Source of the DNA: Natronosalvus hydrolyticus
Lineage (GTDB): Archaea; Halobacteriota; Halobacteria; Halobacteriales; Natrialbaceae
Length of the DNA: 56,797 nucleotides
Assembly (NCBI GenBank): GCA_025517525.1
Contig: JAOPJZ010000023.1
Location: forward strand, 1 to 56,797
Direction: 5' to 3'
Positions within the stretch are counted from its first letter, which is position 1, and every line of letters begins with the position of its first letter. Both the position numbers and the translations under genes were made by a program. The notes beneath the pieces were generated by a model. The model did not search any database, was not told where the DNA came from, and worked only from the letters and a program-made list of their open reading frames with translations. This document shows, piece after piece, positions 8,610-18,098 of the stretch.

Positions 8610-8911
8610 TTGCACAGACCTGCTACCGAATTATCACTCCCCGATTCGCCACCGGTCAGTCAATGAGTCGTGAAGAAAGCCGCTGCAGCAACCGGAACCG
8701 ATCCGCTCGAACTCGAGCCCCTGTTACTGTACTTAGTCCTGACAGTCTTAATACGCTCTTTGAACCGCCAAACGCACGTGGTCTTCGACTCATTGGGGAG
8801 GTGACCTTCGAATACGCCGACTGTGAGGTGAGCGTACAGGCCCCCGACGATGTCGAAGTACGGTCCATCGGGGAGCAACCAGGTCCGCAACCGAAACCAA
8901 ATGGAGGCTAA
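8610..8911 (+). pseudogene. Decayed HalOD1 output-domain gene (stop plus frameshift)
   Basis: The 3' part (8663-8911 frame) encodes TVLSPDSLNTLFEPP and GEVTFEYADCEVSV, the second half of the HalOD1 output domain. The first half is in another frame: from about 8610 it reads TELSLPDSPPVSQ, then an in-frame TGA at 8664-8666, then VVKKAAAATGTDPLELEPL up to about 8722, where the frame must shift to continue. Together they rebuild a normal domain of about 75-85 residues, as in the intact gene at 52528. No ATG is available for the first frame. An 82-codon frame starting at 8663 stays open, so a truncated product is possible but would lack half the fold. Sequencing error would have to explain two lesions. 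Confidence 0.7.
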
Positions 8912-9197
8912 TTGCAGACGGAAGTTTCCGAACCAGGGGGATCAACGAGAGGTGACTCCTGCGGAGCCGCGATTGCAACCGATCGATGGCATTCTGCGCG
9001 TAGTAAGGAAAACGATGACGCTACGCTGTGCTGTTTTCAGCGAATAAACCGCGCTGGCAACGACGATAGCCCACCGCTCTCACGTTACAAACGGTGTTAG
9101 GTATCGAGCGACGATTATGCGCGTTTCAGTTCGCTCCAAACTCGTTTCGCTCCCTCCCGAATCGGTCAATGAATCGTCGAGCGATTCCCAGGCGAAT

Positions 9198-10667
9198 TCA
9201 CTCGTCCTCGAGAGCGTGCCAGGACAACCGCGGATTCCGTGCAGCGCTCGTCTGATCGATCCGGCCAGCAGCCGTCCGGTTAGGGGCGGTCTCGAGCGTT
9301 TCCGCGTCGGACGCACTTGCGCGTCTGAACGCCGAGGCCAACAGGTCGAGCGTCTCCTTGCTTTCGACCTCGGTTGGCTCTGTCATGAGCGCCTCCGAGA
9401 CGATTTCGGGCCACTTGGTCGTCGGCGGGTGGACACCGAAATCGAGCATGCGTTTTGCGACGTCTGCTGCGTCCTGCTCACCGGCACTGGCGACGAACTC
9501 GTGGTGGAACGGACCGTAGGGCACATCGTAATCGATCTGGCTCGCGAGGTAGTTCGCGTTGAGAACGGCTTTTGCACTCGCATCGAGCAACCCTTCATCG
9601 CCCAATCGCGCAATGTACGCGAAGGCTTTGATCAATACGAGCCAATTGCCCTGATAGCCGTGGACGTGGCCGATCGTCTGCTCCGGATCGAACAGTTCGT
9701 ATCCGTCCTCGGCTTCGCGAACGCGGGGTGCCGGCAGGAACGGAGCGAGTTCGTCGACGACGCCCACCGGGCCGGCCCCTGGACCACCGCCGCCATGGGG
9801 CGTCGCAAACGTTTTGTGGACGTTGTAATGCATCACGTCGAAGCCCATATCACCGGGCCGAGCGCGTCCGAGAAGCGCATTGAGGTTTGCGCCGTCGTAG
9901 TACAACAGCCCACCGACGTCGTGGACCATTTCCGCGATTTCGGTGATGTCGCGTTCGAACAACCCGAGCGTGTTCGGGTTGGTCAACATCAACGCAGCCG
10001 TCTGCTCTGACAGGGCCGCCTCGAGCGCCTCCAGATCGACTCGACCTTCGTCGTTACTGGGCAGCGAAACGACGTTGTAGCCGCCGAGTGCGGCGGTCGC
10101 AAAGTTGGTCCCGTGCGCACTCTCAGGGATAATGACTTCGTCACGATGTCCCTCGTCGTTGTGTTCGTGATAGGCGTTGGCGACACGAATGCCGACGAAC
10201 TCGCCGGCAGCTCCGGCAGGCGGTTGGAGCGTCACTGCGTCCATCCCCCCGATCTGTGCAAGATAGCCCTGCAGTCGGTACAACAATTCGAGAGTTCCCT
10301 GAATCGTTTCGGGTGAGCGGCCAGGATGGACGGCACCCGACTCGAGTGCCGCAACGTCTTCGGTGAACTTCGGGTTGTATTTCATCGTACACGACCCGAG
10401 CGGATACGGGCCGGTGTCGATGCCGTAGATCATCTGGGAGAGGCGCGTATAGTGGCGAGCGAGTTCGGGTTCAGAAAGCCCCGGCAACTCGAGGGTATCG
10501 CGCGTAAGGTGGCCGGGAAGTGGTGAGTCATCGTCGTGGATGGTCACCTGCGTCTGATCCTTTTCCGAAAGCAACGGCTCGTAGTGTCCGTTTCGAACGT
10601 ACCGTGCCTGGTCGTAATAGGCGTCTTCGACACGGGACTTCTCACCGTTGGACGCGTTATCGCTCAT
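9198..10667 (-). CDS. gcvPB: Glycine dehydrogenase (decarboxylating) subunit 2
   Basis: This 489-residue subunit forms the PLP-binding half of the split P-protein that decarboxylates glycine and loads the aminomethyl group onto GcvH. The PLP lysine is K285 in HYNVHKTFATPHGGGGPG, an invariant block. GPYPLGSCTMKYNPK near residue 87 is also diagnostic. The frame extends 23 codons upstream, but the ATG at 10667 overlaps the subunit 1 stop by 4 bp (ATGA), so coupled translation supports it. The 1:2 subunit arrangement is normal for archaea. gcvT and gcvH, its partners, lie 12-14 kb away on the other strand. Confidence 0.96.
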   Translation of the reverse strand: MSDNASNGEKSRVEDAYYDQARYVRNGHYEPLLSEKDQTQVTIHDDDSPLPGHLTRDTLELPGLSEPELARHYTRLSQMIYGIDTGPYPLGSCTMKYNPKFTEDVAALESGAVHPGRSPETIQGTLELLYRLQGYLAQIGGMDAVTLQPPAGAAGEFVGIRVANAYHEHNDEGHRDEVIIPESAHGTNFATAALGGYNVVSLPSNDEGRVDLEALEAALSEQTAALMLTNPNTLGLFERDITEIAEMVHDVGGLLYYDGANLNALLGRARPGDMGFDVMHYNVHKTFATPHGGGGPGAGPVGVVDELAPFLPAPRVREAEDGYELFDPEQTIGHVHGYQGNWLVLIKAFAYIARLGDEGLLDASAKAVLNANYLASQIDYDVPYGPFHHEFVASAGEQDAADVAKRMLDFGVHPPTTKWPEIVSEALMTEPTEVESKETLDLLASAFRRASASDAETLETAPNRTAAGRIDQTSAARNPRLSWHALEDE

Positions 10668-12001
10668 CGTGCCACCTCGCCAATCGCGGCGACGAATCCA
10701 TCGATCTCTGCCTCCGTAACCCCCGAGATGCAACACTGGATGTGATCGTCATCGAGGACGTGAACGGCGTATCCGCGTTCCTCGAGCGCACGAGCGATCG
10801 CTCGTGCGCTGTCTTCGACCTGGGCGACGAACTCACGGAAATGCCGGCGGTCGTCTACCGGTGCCGTGATACCGTCCAGCTCGTCGAGCCGTTCGGCGAG
10901 GGATTCAGCACGGACCACGTCACGCTTTGCCAGATCGACCAGTCCGTCCGGACCGAGCATCGCTGCGTGCATCGCCGTTCGAAGGGCAACCCACGCCTGG
11001 TTCGTGCAGATGTTACTCGTTGCGCGTTCGCGTCTGATGTGTTGCTCGCGCGTCTGAAGCGTGAGCGTGAACGCACGGCGATCCTGGTCGTCTTCGCTGA
11101 CGCCGACGAGTCGGCCAGGTACCTGACGCAGGTACGATTCGCGCGTCGCAAACAGCCCGAGCCCCATGCCGTAACTGGTAGGCAACCCGAGCACGCTGGC
11201 GTCACCGACGACGACATCGGCACCGACGTCTACCGGCCGCTGCAACAGCGACAGTGCAATCGGATCGGAGCCAAGCACGAACAGGGCATCCGACGATGAA
11301 GCGAGAGAGCCAACCTCCGAGAGGTTGGGTTCGATCGCACCCGACACCGTCGGGTTCTCGGCATACAACATCACGACGTCCTCGTCGATCTGTCGCTCGA
11401 GGTCGACCAGATCGACGGTTCCTTCCCACGTCGGATATGTTTCTACTTCGAGGTCCGTCCCCGAAACGTAGTTCTCGAGCGTGCTCCGACGCCCCTCGAG
11501 AATCGTGTCGGGGACCAGAACGCGATGTCCCGAGGTTTCTCGAACGCGTTCTGCAAGGGTCGCCGCCTCACCGAGTGCCGTGGCCGCGTCGTACATCGAG
11601 CAGTTTGCGATCTCGAGCCCCGTCAGTTCGACCAGGAGTGACTGATACTCGAACAGCGCCTGCAAGAAACCCTGTGACGTCTCAGGTTGATACTGCGTGT
11701 ATGACGTCAAATACTCCGACCTGTCGGCTAGATGGTCGACCAGCGACGGGACGTAGTAGCCGTAGTGACCGCGTCCCAGCAACTCCACCAGCGTGTCGTT
11801 TTTTTCGAGCGTTTTCCGGATCAGCGCTCGCGTCTCGCGCTCACTCCGGGCAGGGATACCGAACTCGTCGTCGAACCAGACCCCCTCCGGAATGTCAAAG
11901 AGGTCGTCGACCGAGTCGGCACCGATTGCCTCGAGCATCGCCGCCGTATCGTCGTCCGTGTGAGGAGCGTACGGACTCCCCGAAGTACGTGTTCCGTGCA
12001 T
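10664..12001 (-). CDS. gcvPA: Glycine dehydrogenase (decarboxylating) subunit 1
   Basis: The 445-residue N-terminal-type subunit of the glycine cleavage P-protein pairs with the product of the overlapping downstream gene. Diagnostic blocks are YTQYQPETSQGFLQALFEYQ near residue 95, LTGLEIANCSMYDAATALGE and TSNICTNQAWVALRTAMHAA. I start at MHGTRTSGSPYAPHTDDD (12001), because the 14 extra codons upstream do not resemble the family. Length matches other archaeal GcvPA proteins. It acts in the cytoplasm, feeding one-carbon units into the folate pool. A gap of about 200 nt separates it from HMG-CoA synthase on the same strand. Confidence 0.95.
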   Translation of the reverse strand: MHGTRTSGSPYAPHTDDDTAAMLEAIGADSVDDLFDIPEGVWFDDEFGIPARSERETRALIRKTLEKNDTLVELLGRGHYGYYVPSLVDHLADRSEYLTSYTQYQPETSQGFLQALFEYQSLLVELTGLEIANCSMYDAATALGEAATLAERVRETSGHRVLVPDTILEGRRSTLENYVSGTDLEVETYPTWEGTVDLVDLERQIDEDVVMLYAENPTVSGAIEPNLSEVGSLASSSDALFVLGSDPIALSLLQRPVDVGADVVVGDASVLGLPTSYGMGLGLFATRESYLRQVPGRLVGVSEDDQDRRAFTLTLQTREQHIRRERATSNICTNQAWVALRTAMHAAMLGPDGLVDLAKRDVVRAESLAERLDELDGITAPVDDRRHFREFVAQVEDSARAIARALEERGYAVHVLDDDHIQCCISGVTEAEIDGFVAAIGEVAR

Positions 12002-12198
12002 GGCTTGTGATTGAAAAGTTCCCGGCCCGTCCCCGCCACACAACCCTCGCCACTGGTCGGCCGCGGGTTTCGTTCCGAGACACGTTACTAGCTGCTTAGG
12101 AGCACGGGGTTAAGAACGCACCTCTTTTCGAGCGAGCGGTCGCAACTGAACCGTAGCGCTCGTACAGACTTATCCGCCGGAAAATAGGTTGTTGCCGA

Positions 12199-13536
12199 TC
12201 AGTCGACGAATCGATATTTACGCTCGCCCATACGACCCCACCCGTCGAAGACGAACTCGCCTTCTGGGGTGGTCAGCGGTTCGATATCGACGTCCATCTC
12301 GTGATTGTGTGCGTCGTGAATCTCCTCGTAATCCTCCCAGTTGATATCGTAGCGCGCCTCGAGCTGGTCGTCGACGTTCAACGCCTCGATCTCCTCGTGC
12401 CAGTTCTCCTGGACGACTTCGGTGTGGATTTCGGCCTGGGCACCGCTGCCATACGAGCCGACGAGCAGTGCCTCACCAGCCATGTCGATGTCGTTTTCGG
12501 CGGCGTGTTTGAGCGCGCTCGCTCGTGCAACGTGGACCGAACCGGTGTACCAGTTGCCGACCTCTCGAGAGATGGTCAACGTGGGTTCGATGGTATTTGC
12601 GTACCACTCCTGGTATCGGTCGGTACCTTTGAGCGCGTCCATGTACTCTCGGATCGCGTCGTGGAACGCTTCCTCGTCGTCGAATGCCTCCTCGCGAGGC
12701 TGGCGACCGATGTCTTCGGCGAGTTCGTCCTCGATTTCGGTATCGCGCGTGATGTGACGGTAGGCGAGCAGCGCCGCTTTCCGGACCATCCCGGGGAACG
12801 GCGTGTGGAACGGCGCGTACCGGAAGTCGTCGACGGTGATCGTCCCGGCTTCGCGCTGGTAGTCCACGAGCGCTTCGCGCATCCGCGCGAGGTACACCTG
12901 CACCGACCGTTTGCCGTCCACGCTGGGGAACTGCTGATTTGGCTTGAGGAAGTCGGTTTCGTCGGCCGACCCGAAGCCCTGCTCGGTCGACAGTTCGACC
13001 AGGTCGGGGTCCTCGCTGATCAACATCGCCACCGCACCTGCACCCTGGGTTGCCTCGCCGGCATCGCCTCGAGCGTACAGCGCGGTGTCCGTCGCGATCA
13101 CGAGCGCGGCGCGTCCGCGGTTGCGGCCCGCACGGATCCAGTTGTACGCGTCGTCCAGGCTCTGGGTACCCGCGATACAGGCGAACTTGCGCTCGCCTTT
13201 GTTCGCGTGGTGGAAATCTCCCTCGAACACCTGCTCGAGGCAGCCTGCGACGTACGTCGAAACCGGTTTCGAGTTATCGAACGCGCTCTCGGTTGCGACG
13301 TCGATACGGCCGATATCGTCCGGCTCGAGGCCCTTTCGCTCCATCAGGCGGTGCGCGGCGTTGGCCCCCATGGTGACGATGTCCTCGTAACTGTCGGGGA
13401 ACGAGGAGGCGTTGAGACCGAGTCCTTTCGTGTACTTGGCGGGGTCATCACCCATCTGCTCGGCGAACGTGCCAGGCAGGTCGAGTTTCAGGTTGCCCGT
13501 CCAGATTTCGACGGCGTCGATACCGACGGATTTCAT
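12199..13536 (-). CDS. hmgB: Hydroxymethylglutaryl-CoA synthase
   Basis: This enzyme condenses acetoacetyl-CoA and acetyl-CoA to HMG-CoA, the second step of the mevalonate route to archaeal lipids. At 445 residues it belongs to the longer eukaryote/bacteria-like type used by haloarchaea rather than the roughly 350-residue methanogen type. Likely catalytic residues are E83 (ATESAF), the acylated C120 (KFACIAGTQ) and H244 (APFHTPFPGM). The start MKSVGIDAVEIWTGNLKLDL is standard, and a TATA box lies 25 nt upstream. The thiolase and DUF35 genes thought to partner it are at 40-41.6 kb, not adjacent. Confidence 0.95.
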   Translation of the reverse strand: MKSVGIDAVEIWTGNLKLDLPGTFAEQMGDDPAKYTKGLGLNASSFPDSYEDIVTMGANAAHRLMERKGLEPDDIGRIDVATESAFDNSKPVSTYVAGCLEQVFEGDFHHANKGERKFACIAGTQSLDDAYNWIRAGRNRGRAALVIATDTALYARGDAGEATQGAGAVAMLISEDPDLVELSTEQGFGSADETDFLKPNQQFPSVDGKRSVQVYLARMREALVDYQREAGTITVDDFRYAPFHTPFPGMVRKAALLAYRHITRDTEIEDELAEDIGRQPREEAFDDEEAFHDAIREYMDALKGTDRYQEWYANTIEPTLTISREVGNWYTGSVHVARASALKHAAENDIDMAGEALLVGSYGSGAQAEIHTEVVQENWHEEIEALNVDDQLEARYDINWEDYEEIHDAHNHEMDVDIEPLTTPEGEFVFDGWGRMGERKYRFVD

Positions 13537-13555
13537 AGTACTGTTACTCGAGTCA

Positions 13556-13568
13556 GGATATATGATAT
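13556..13568 (-). promoter_or_regulatory. TATA box of HMG-CoA synthase gene
   Basis: On the minus strand ATCATATATCC is centred about 25 nt before the hmgB ATG at 13536, which predicts a leaderless mRNA. The rest of the interval up to 13890 (about 350 nt) is AT-rich and holds no gene I can support. Confidence 0.6.
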
Positions 13569-13890
13569 TGTCGTTCGGGATTTCGACGATTGACGTATCA
13601 AATGGAACTATTTATTGATTGAATCGATATCTGTTTACCAGATAATCAACAATCCGATTCGTCACATTCGGCTTTGGTGAATCGCTATACAGCGTCGGTC
13701 TATTGTGTCTCACTGTCTTCCTGAGATCGGTTACTTGGTTCGTTACCGCCGGATTCGTGGAGGATGCAGTCACGATCGTTTCAGCGTGACGCCTCGAGTG
13801 ACGTATTTCTTCAGGGTAAGTCGCCGCAATCTAGTAATTTACCAGAGCCTCACATTCAAAATATGGTTTATTAATTATACTGTGTTTGAA

Positions 13891-16335
13891 TCAGTCAGTG
13901 ATTTGGAAGAAATCTCCATCCTCGTTGTTCAAGTTATCACGATATTCTACCCAATACGAGGTTCCTGGCTCGCCAACAACCTCAATTCCACTGATTGTTA
14001 CTGTCCATGTCCCATCTGCGTTCCCCTGGGGTGAAAACCGTATCTCTTGAGCATCTCTGTCATATTCTGCAGACGAGACACTTCCACTCACACTAACTTC
14101 CACATCATCCCCGGAGTAGTCAATTCCCCCGTTGTCCTGAGGATCCGATAAGTCGATCGTAGCTTCATCATTATTACCTAAGGGGCTTGCATCAAATGTG
14201 AAAGTTTGCGATGTGTTATCGACATCAACGTCTCCTGCAGTGAAATTAACACCTCCCGATTCAAACACAGTAACCGTTGTCGAGTCACTGTCGTCCTCAC
14301 TCGAGACAACCACTTCACGGTCACCGGCATCGCCCACTTCAGTTGTATACGTCAGTGTAACCGTATCGTCTGCACCACCGGCAAGCGTAACTTCCTGACT
14401 ATCGACTTGCCCACCCTCAAAGTCGAGTTCGATCGTCTGGGTATCCTCGACGTCACCAGTATTCGTAATCGTCGTCGTCACCTCGAGCGTATCACCTTCT
14501 GCAACAGGATCGTTCGTCTCGTCGATCTGCACGTCGAAGTACGGAACGTTTTCCCCTATAGTGACGGTATCCACATCAGTATCGTCATCGCTCGAGATGC
14601 GAACGTCGTACTCGCCCTCGGCCTCGCCGGTCGTATCGTAGGTAAACGTGAGTTGTTTTGAGTCGCCCGAACCGAGGGTAAGGTTCTCTTCGTCGTTTAT
14701 AGTTCCGTCGTCGTCGAAGTCAAACGCGATATTTTGCGTACCCTCCTCGCTACCGGTGTTCTCGACGGTTACGTTCACCTCAAGCATTTCACCTGGGGCG
14801 ACTGGGCTGTTAGAATCGTCGATCGTAACGTCAAAGATCGCGCCTTGCTCAAACTCGACGCGAAGAGTATCACCGGATCCGCCGCTATTCGCGTGTACCC
14901 TCACAACGTCGTCGTTGGTCGCGCCGTCCTCCGAGAGCGTTGTGACGTGTTCGCCATTTGTATCCGTTTCGCCGCTCGAGGGCGAGAGCGTTGCAATTCC
15001 CGGCAAGGTTACAAATTCGAGGGAGTAATCGACGTTCGCTCCGGAGACAGCCGATGTGGTATTCATCGTTAGGTCGACCGGTGATTGCGCGAGATTGAAC
15101 GTACACGCCGATCCTTCACAAGACATTCCAGGTTCACCATCGATCGTATCGACATCCCAGGCAACGGTGTACGTTCCCCCGCCGCCACTACCTCCACTCG
15201 AACCTTCCCGTACCTCAATTGTTTCTGTAACTCGTTGGTATTCAGAAGAATTCGACGTGAAGTTTGCTTCCAGTGTTACTTCATCGTTATCGGGTTCTTC
15301 GGCAGTGTACTGGAAGGTTACCTGTCCTTTCGAATTACTCGAGGCAGAAGTTGGTTCGAGAGTCCCATCCCCATCGGTACTACCGTTTACTTTGACACCA
15401 GAAACCGGATTATTGTATCCATCCCGAACCTCTACGGTCATTCGAGTTGAGTCGCCTTGTTGAATGGTGCTTCGAGGTGGGTCAACAACGGTCAGATACG
15501 CCTCACCGTCCTTTCCATCCTGATAATTGCTTCCAAGGCCGACTTTTGCAATCTGTAAATCATACGAATTGCCATCAAGTTCTATTTCGACATAGCCATC
15601 GGCGCCAGCAGAGGCAGTCGCACCATCATCGAGAAGTCGATTCCAGACACTTTCGTTTAATTCGCTGGGTACCTGAATCGTGATGTTGTCATTATTCGTC
15701 GCAGACAAATTAATCGTATTCGAGGACGCACTCACCGTTTCGAAATCGACAGCCACCGTACCGGATTGACTCGAGGAGTACTCACCCTCGAGCAAAACAA
15801 GCTGAATCGTATTACCATCGATTAGCCGTTGCCCGCTCAAAGCTGCTTGCCCACCATTCTGTTCGTTGTACAGGACCGAATTCTCGTAGACGATAGTTGG
15901 TGCGTTGCGATACTCGTTATACCGCGGCTGATAAACGAGCGAACTCGTATTGAACTCGAGTTCACGTTCGTTCCAGTAGTCACCGACATCACCGCCTTCA
16001 ACCTCGACATTCTCGAGGCGTATCGTCCGATTCTCCCCAACTGTCTCGAGTGTCCCCGAAGAGGGCGGCGGATTGATCGTAAACGTTCGCGTCGGATATG
16101 TCGTCCCGAGCGCGACCGAATACGAGCCCACGCGTCGGTCAGGCGCGTTCACCAGCCCGTTACGAACGTCGAGCAGTTGACTCTGGACGCCCTGATGGTG
16201 TTCGTACTCGACGGCCCGGTTATCATCGGGAACGACGTTTACCTGGTACAACGCGAGCGCGGTAACGAGAATGCCGAGGATGAGGACTGCACCGATGATC
16301 GTCGAAACGGCCCGCTCCTCACCCCGGCGTATCAT
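13891..16335 (-). CDS. Large surface protein with pilin-like N-terminus and Ig-like/CARDB-like repeats
   Basis: 814 residues. The N-terminus MIRRGEERAVSTIIGAVLIL matches archaeal type IV pilin-like leaders: a charged start, then AVSxIIG and a long hydrophobic helix to about residue 30. Most of the chain is acidic, Thr- and Ser-rich beta structure with many N-glycosylation sequons. About 285-375 resembles a Big_1 Ig-like domain (VEVRDGYNNPVSGVKVNG). Two related CARDB-like modules follow (FDVTIDDSNSPVAPGE and FDVQIDETNDPVAEGD). A Gly/Ser linker near 380 separates the parts. It is probably cell-surface exposed, as an adhesin or minor pilin. There is no C-terminal sorting motif, and the gene is monocistronic. 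Confidence 0.75.
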   Translation of the reverse strand: MIRRGEERAVSTIIGAVLILGILVTALALYQVNVVPDDNRAVEYEHHQGVQSQLLDVRNGLVNAPDRRVGSYSVALGTTYPTRTFTINPPPSSGTLETVGENRTIRLENVEVEGGDVGDYWNERELEFNTSSLVYQPRYNEYRNAPTIVYENSVLYNEQNGGQAALSGQRLIDGNTIQLVLLEGEYSSSQSGTVAVDFETVSASSNTINLSATNNDNITIQVPSELNESVWNRLLDDGATASAGADGYVEIELDGNSYDLQIAKVGLGSNYQDGKDGEAYLTVVDPPRSTIQQGDSTRMTVEVRDGYNNPVSGVKVNGSTDGDGTLEPTSASSNSKGQVTFQYTAEEPDNDEVTLEANFTSNSSEYQRVTETIEVREGSSGGSGGGGTYTVAWDVDTIDGEPGMSCEGSACTFNLAQSPVDLTMNTTSAVSGANVDYSLEFVTLPGIATLSPSSGETDTNGEHVTTLSEDGATNDDVVRVHANSGGSGDTLRVEFEQGAIFDVTIDDSNSPVAPGEMLEVNVTVENTGSEEGTQNIAFDFDDDGTINDEENLTLGSGDSKQLTFTYDTTGEAEGEYDVRISSDDDTDVDTVTIGENVPYFDVQIDETNDPVAEGDTLEVTTTITNTGDVEDTQTIELDFEGGQVDSQEVTLAGGADDTVTLTYTTEVGDAGDREVVVSSEDDSDSTTVTVFESGGVNFTAGDVDVDNTSQTFTFDASPLGNNDEATIDLSDPQDNGGIDYSGDDVEVSVSGSVSSAEYDRDAQEIRFSPQGNADGTWTVTISGIEVVGEPGTSYWVEYRDNLNNEDGDFFQITD

Positions 16336-16432
16336 AGATTGAGATTGTTCTGCTACGGTATATGAGTGTTGGCTCGAGCGAACAGGTCATCAAAGCGACA
16401 AGTTCAGTTCGAGACACCAGGAAGAAAACAGC

Positions 16433-17011
16433 CTACTCGTCCTCTTCGACGACTTCCGGATCGCTCATCGCACTCTGGAGGCTGTCCAGACCGTTGATCC
16501 ACTCGGTGACGAGCCCGTACTCGAGTTCTTCCGCGATGGTCATATCGAGTGTTTCGCCGTCGAAAATCAGCGTGCCGGCCTGGGCAGCAAAGCCGAGGGC
16601 CGCATCCAGATCCTCTTCGGCTTCCGCGTTGGCGGCCGCGCCCACGTAATCGGCCACGCTGCCTTCTTCAGCGGGACCGCTGGCGACGTACTCTTCGGCG
16701 GCGATGAACACGCAGACCAGGCTGGTCTGTACCCCGTCGACGAGCATCCGCGTCTCTTCGTCCCCGATGTCGACCTCCGAGAGGACGATCTCGCGAACGT
16801 CGGCGATTTCCTCGAGCGCGGCCTCCTCGTCAAGGTCGCCATCGTCGTAGGCGGCGACGATTTTGGCGATGGCGATGGCCGTATCATCCTGCAGATTCAA
16901 CAGTAAACGGGCCGAGGATTCGTCCTCCGGGTCGATCTCTTCGTCGTCGATGCGATCGATCCAGTTTTGCCAGCGTTCTGCGGAATAAAACTCGGTCGGG
17001 GGATTGCTCAT
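16433..17011 (-). CDS. DUF2150 family protein
   Basis: A 192-residue, very acidic cytoplasmic protein starting MSNPPTEFYSAERWQNWIDR. It is predicted almost all-helical, with LLLNLQDDTAIAIAKIVAAY and GVQTSLVCVFIAAEEYVASG as clear conserved helices. I recognise it as the archaeal DUF2150 family, whose function is unknown. Length is normal. It has no signal peptide or membrane segment and is a single gene between the surface protein and the TatD-like hydrolase. Confidence 0.85.
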   Translation of the reverse strand: MSNPPTEFYSAERWQNWIDRIDDEEIDPEDESSARLLLNLQDDTAIAIAKIVAAYDDGDLDEEAALEEIADVREIVLSEVDIGDEETRMLVDGVQTSLVCVFIAAEEYVASGPAEEGSVADYVGAAANAEAEEDLDAALGFAAQAGTLIFDGETLDMTIAEELEYGLVTEWINGLDSLQSAMSDPEVVEEDE

Positions 17012-17210
17012 ACTGTCACCTACACCGGCCGCGTAAAATGCCTTTCTCTACACCTCGAGTGTGGCGGCGGTCCCCGTGGCGACCGTGCGCACCCGAGCGG
17101 TCGCTGCTGCGGTCAGGAGACGAGCTTAGTGGGGCGGAAAACAGGTAATAGCCAGAGGGACTGAACAGCTGACGACAAACCGGCACTCAGGGGCACCCGT
17201 GTTCGTCCCA

Positions 17211-18059
17211 TCAGGACTCGAGCGTCGCTTCGGTGTCGATATCGTAGACCAGACGTGGCGTTTCCACGTGGGCATTCCGTACGGCTTCGTCGTGTCCGTC
17301 CTCGAGGAGCCACGAGACGCGACGCGGGACGGTTTTCGGACCGAGGACGGCTCCAGGCCGGTCCGGGTCGTCGATGAAGTCGGTTTCCATCAAAAACGGC
17401 TTGCCGCGGTCGACCGCCTCGCGCAACCGGTCGCGATCACTCATAACGCTCGGCGTGACGCCCTCGAGGGTCCCACTGGCGTAGTGTTTGACGACTCGGT
17501 GGGCGGGTAACCCCACGGACTGGGCCATTGCACCGACCGCAGTGAAGTCGTCGCTTCCTTCGGCGTGTAACTGTACGGCACACTCGAGGTCCGCGCCGAG
17601 TTCGAACGCCCGTCGCATGACTGAATTCGAGGCTTCCCAGACGTCGTCGCTCACGTCGTAATGTGGGCGTCCGGACTTCAACCCGAGCGCTGTGCCGGCT
17701 TCGACGTAGTTTGCCGCGCACTCGATGCCTTCGCGCATGATTTTGCCGGCCGCTTCAGGGGTGAAGCCGCGTTCGCCGACCAGTCTCGAGATCAGCCCAG
17801 GGTGGACGCCCAGTACCGGCCAGGCACGACCCTCGAGCCGGTCGCTGGCTTGCGCGACGGTTTCGATGGTTCGCTCAAAGACGGATTCGAAATCCGCACC
17901 CGATTCGACCTCGACGTCGAGGTGCCAGGAGGGTTTGTTGATCACTATAAGATGTGTCCCGCCTACGCGTGCGAACTCGTCGACAGCCTCCAGGCCCCGA
18001 CCGTACTCCGGGTCCAGGTGGAGGTGATTGTCGAGGATGGGTTGCGTTCCGTCTGTCAT
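17211..18059 (-). CDS. TatD-related metal-dependent hydrolase
   Basis: 282 residues with a TIM-barrel amidohydrolase pattern. The metal motif NHLHLDP (HxH at about residues 11-15) opens the barrel. VLGVHPGLISRL, CAVQLHAEGSDDF and VVKHYASG supply the later histidines, and METDFIDDP the closing aspartate strand. This is the archaeal TatD-like branch. Bacterial TatD is a DNase, but the substrate of this branch is not established. The start MTDGTQPILDNHLHL fits the family. The next gene upstream on the same strand is the NYN-domain gene, 40 nt away, so the two may be co-transcribed. Confidence 0.88.
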   Translation of the reverse strand: MTDGTQPILDNHLHLDPEYGRGLEAVDEFARVGGTHLIVINKPSWHLDVEVESGADFESVFERTIETVAQASDRLEGRAWPVLGVHPGLISRLVGERGFTPEAAGKIMREGIECAANYVEAGTALGLKSGRPHYDVSDDVWEASNSVMRRAFELGADLECAVQLHAEGSDDFTAVGAMAQSVGLPAHRVVKHYASGTLEGVTPSVMSDRDRLREAVDRGKPFLMETDFIDDPDRPGAVLGPKTVPRRVSWLLEDGHDEAVRNAHVETPRLVYDIDTEATLES

Positions 18060-18098
18060 ACCGGATGGTGATTGCCAGTCCCCGAAAAGTCACCGACT

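Noticed and set aside
12301..13593. 430-codon plus-strand frame opposite HMG-CoA synthase
   Set aside because: Long antisense frames are expected in GC-rich DNA; Val/Arg/Asp-rich shadow of a certain gene.
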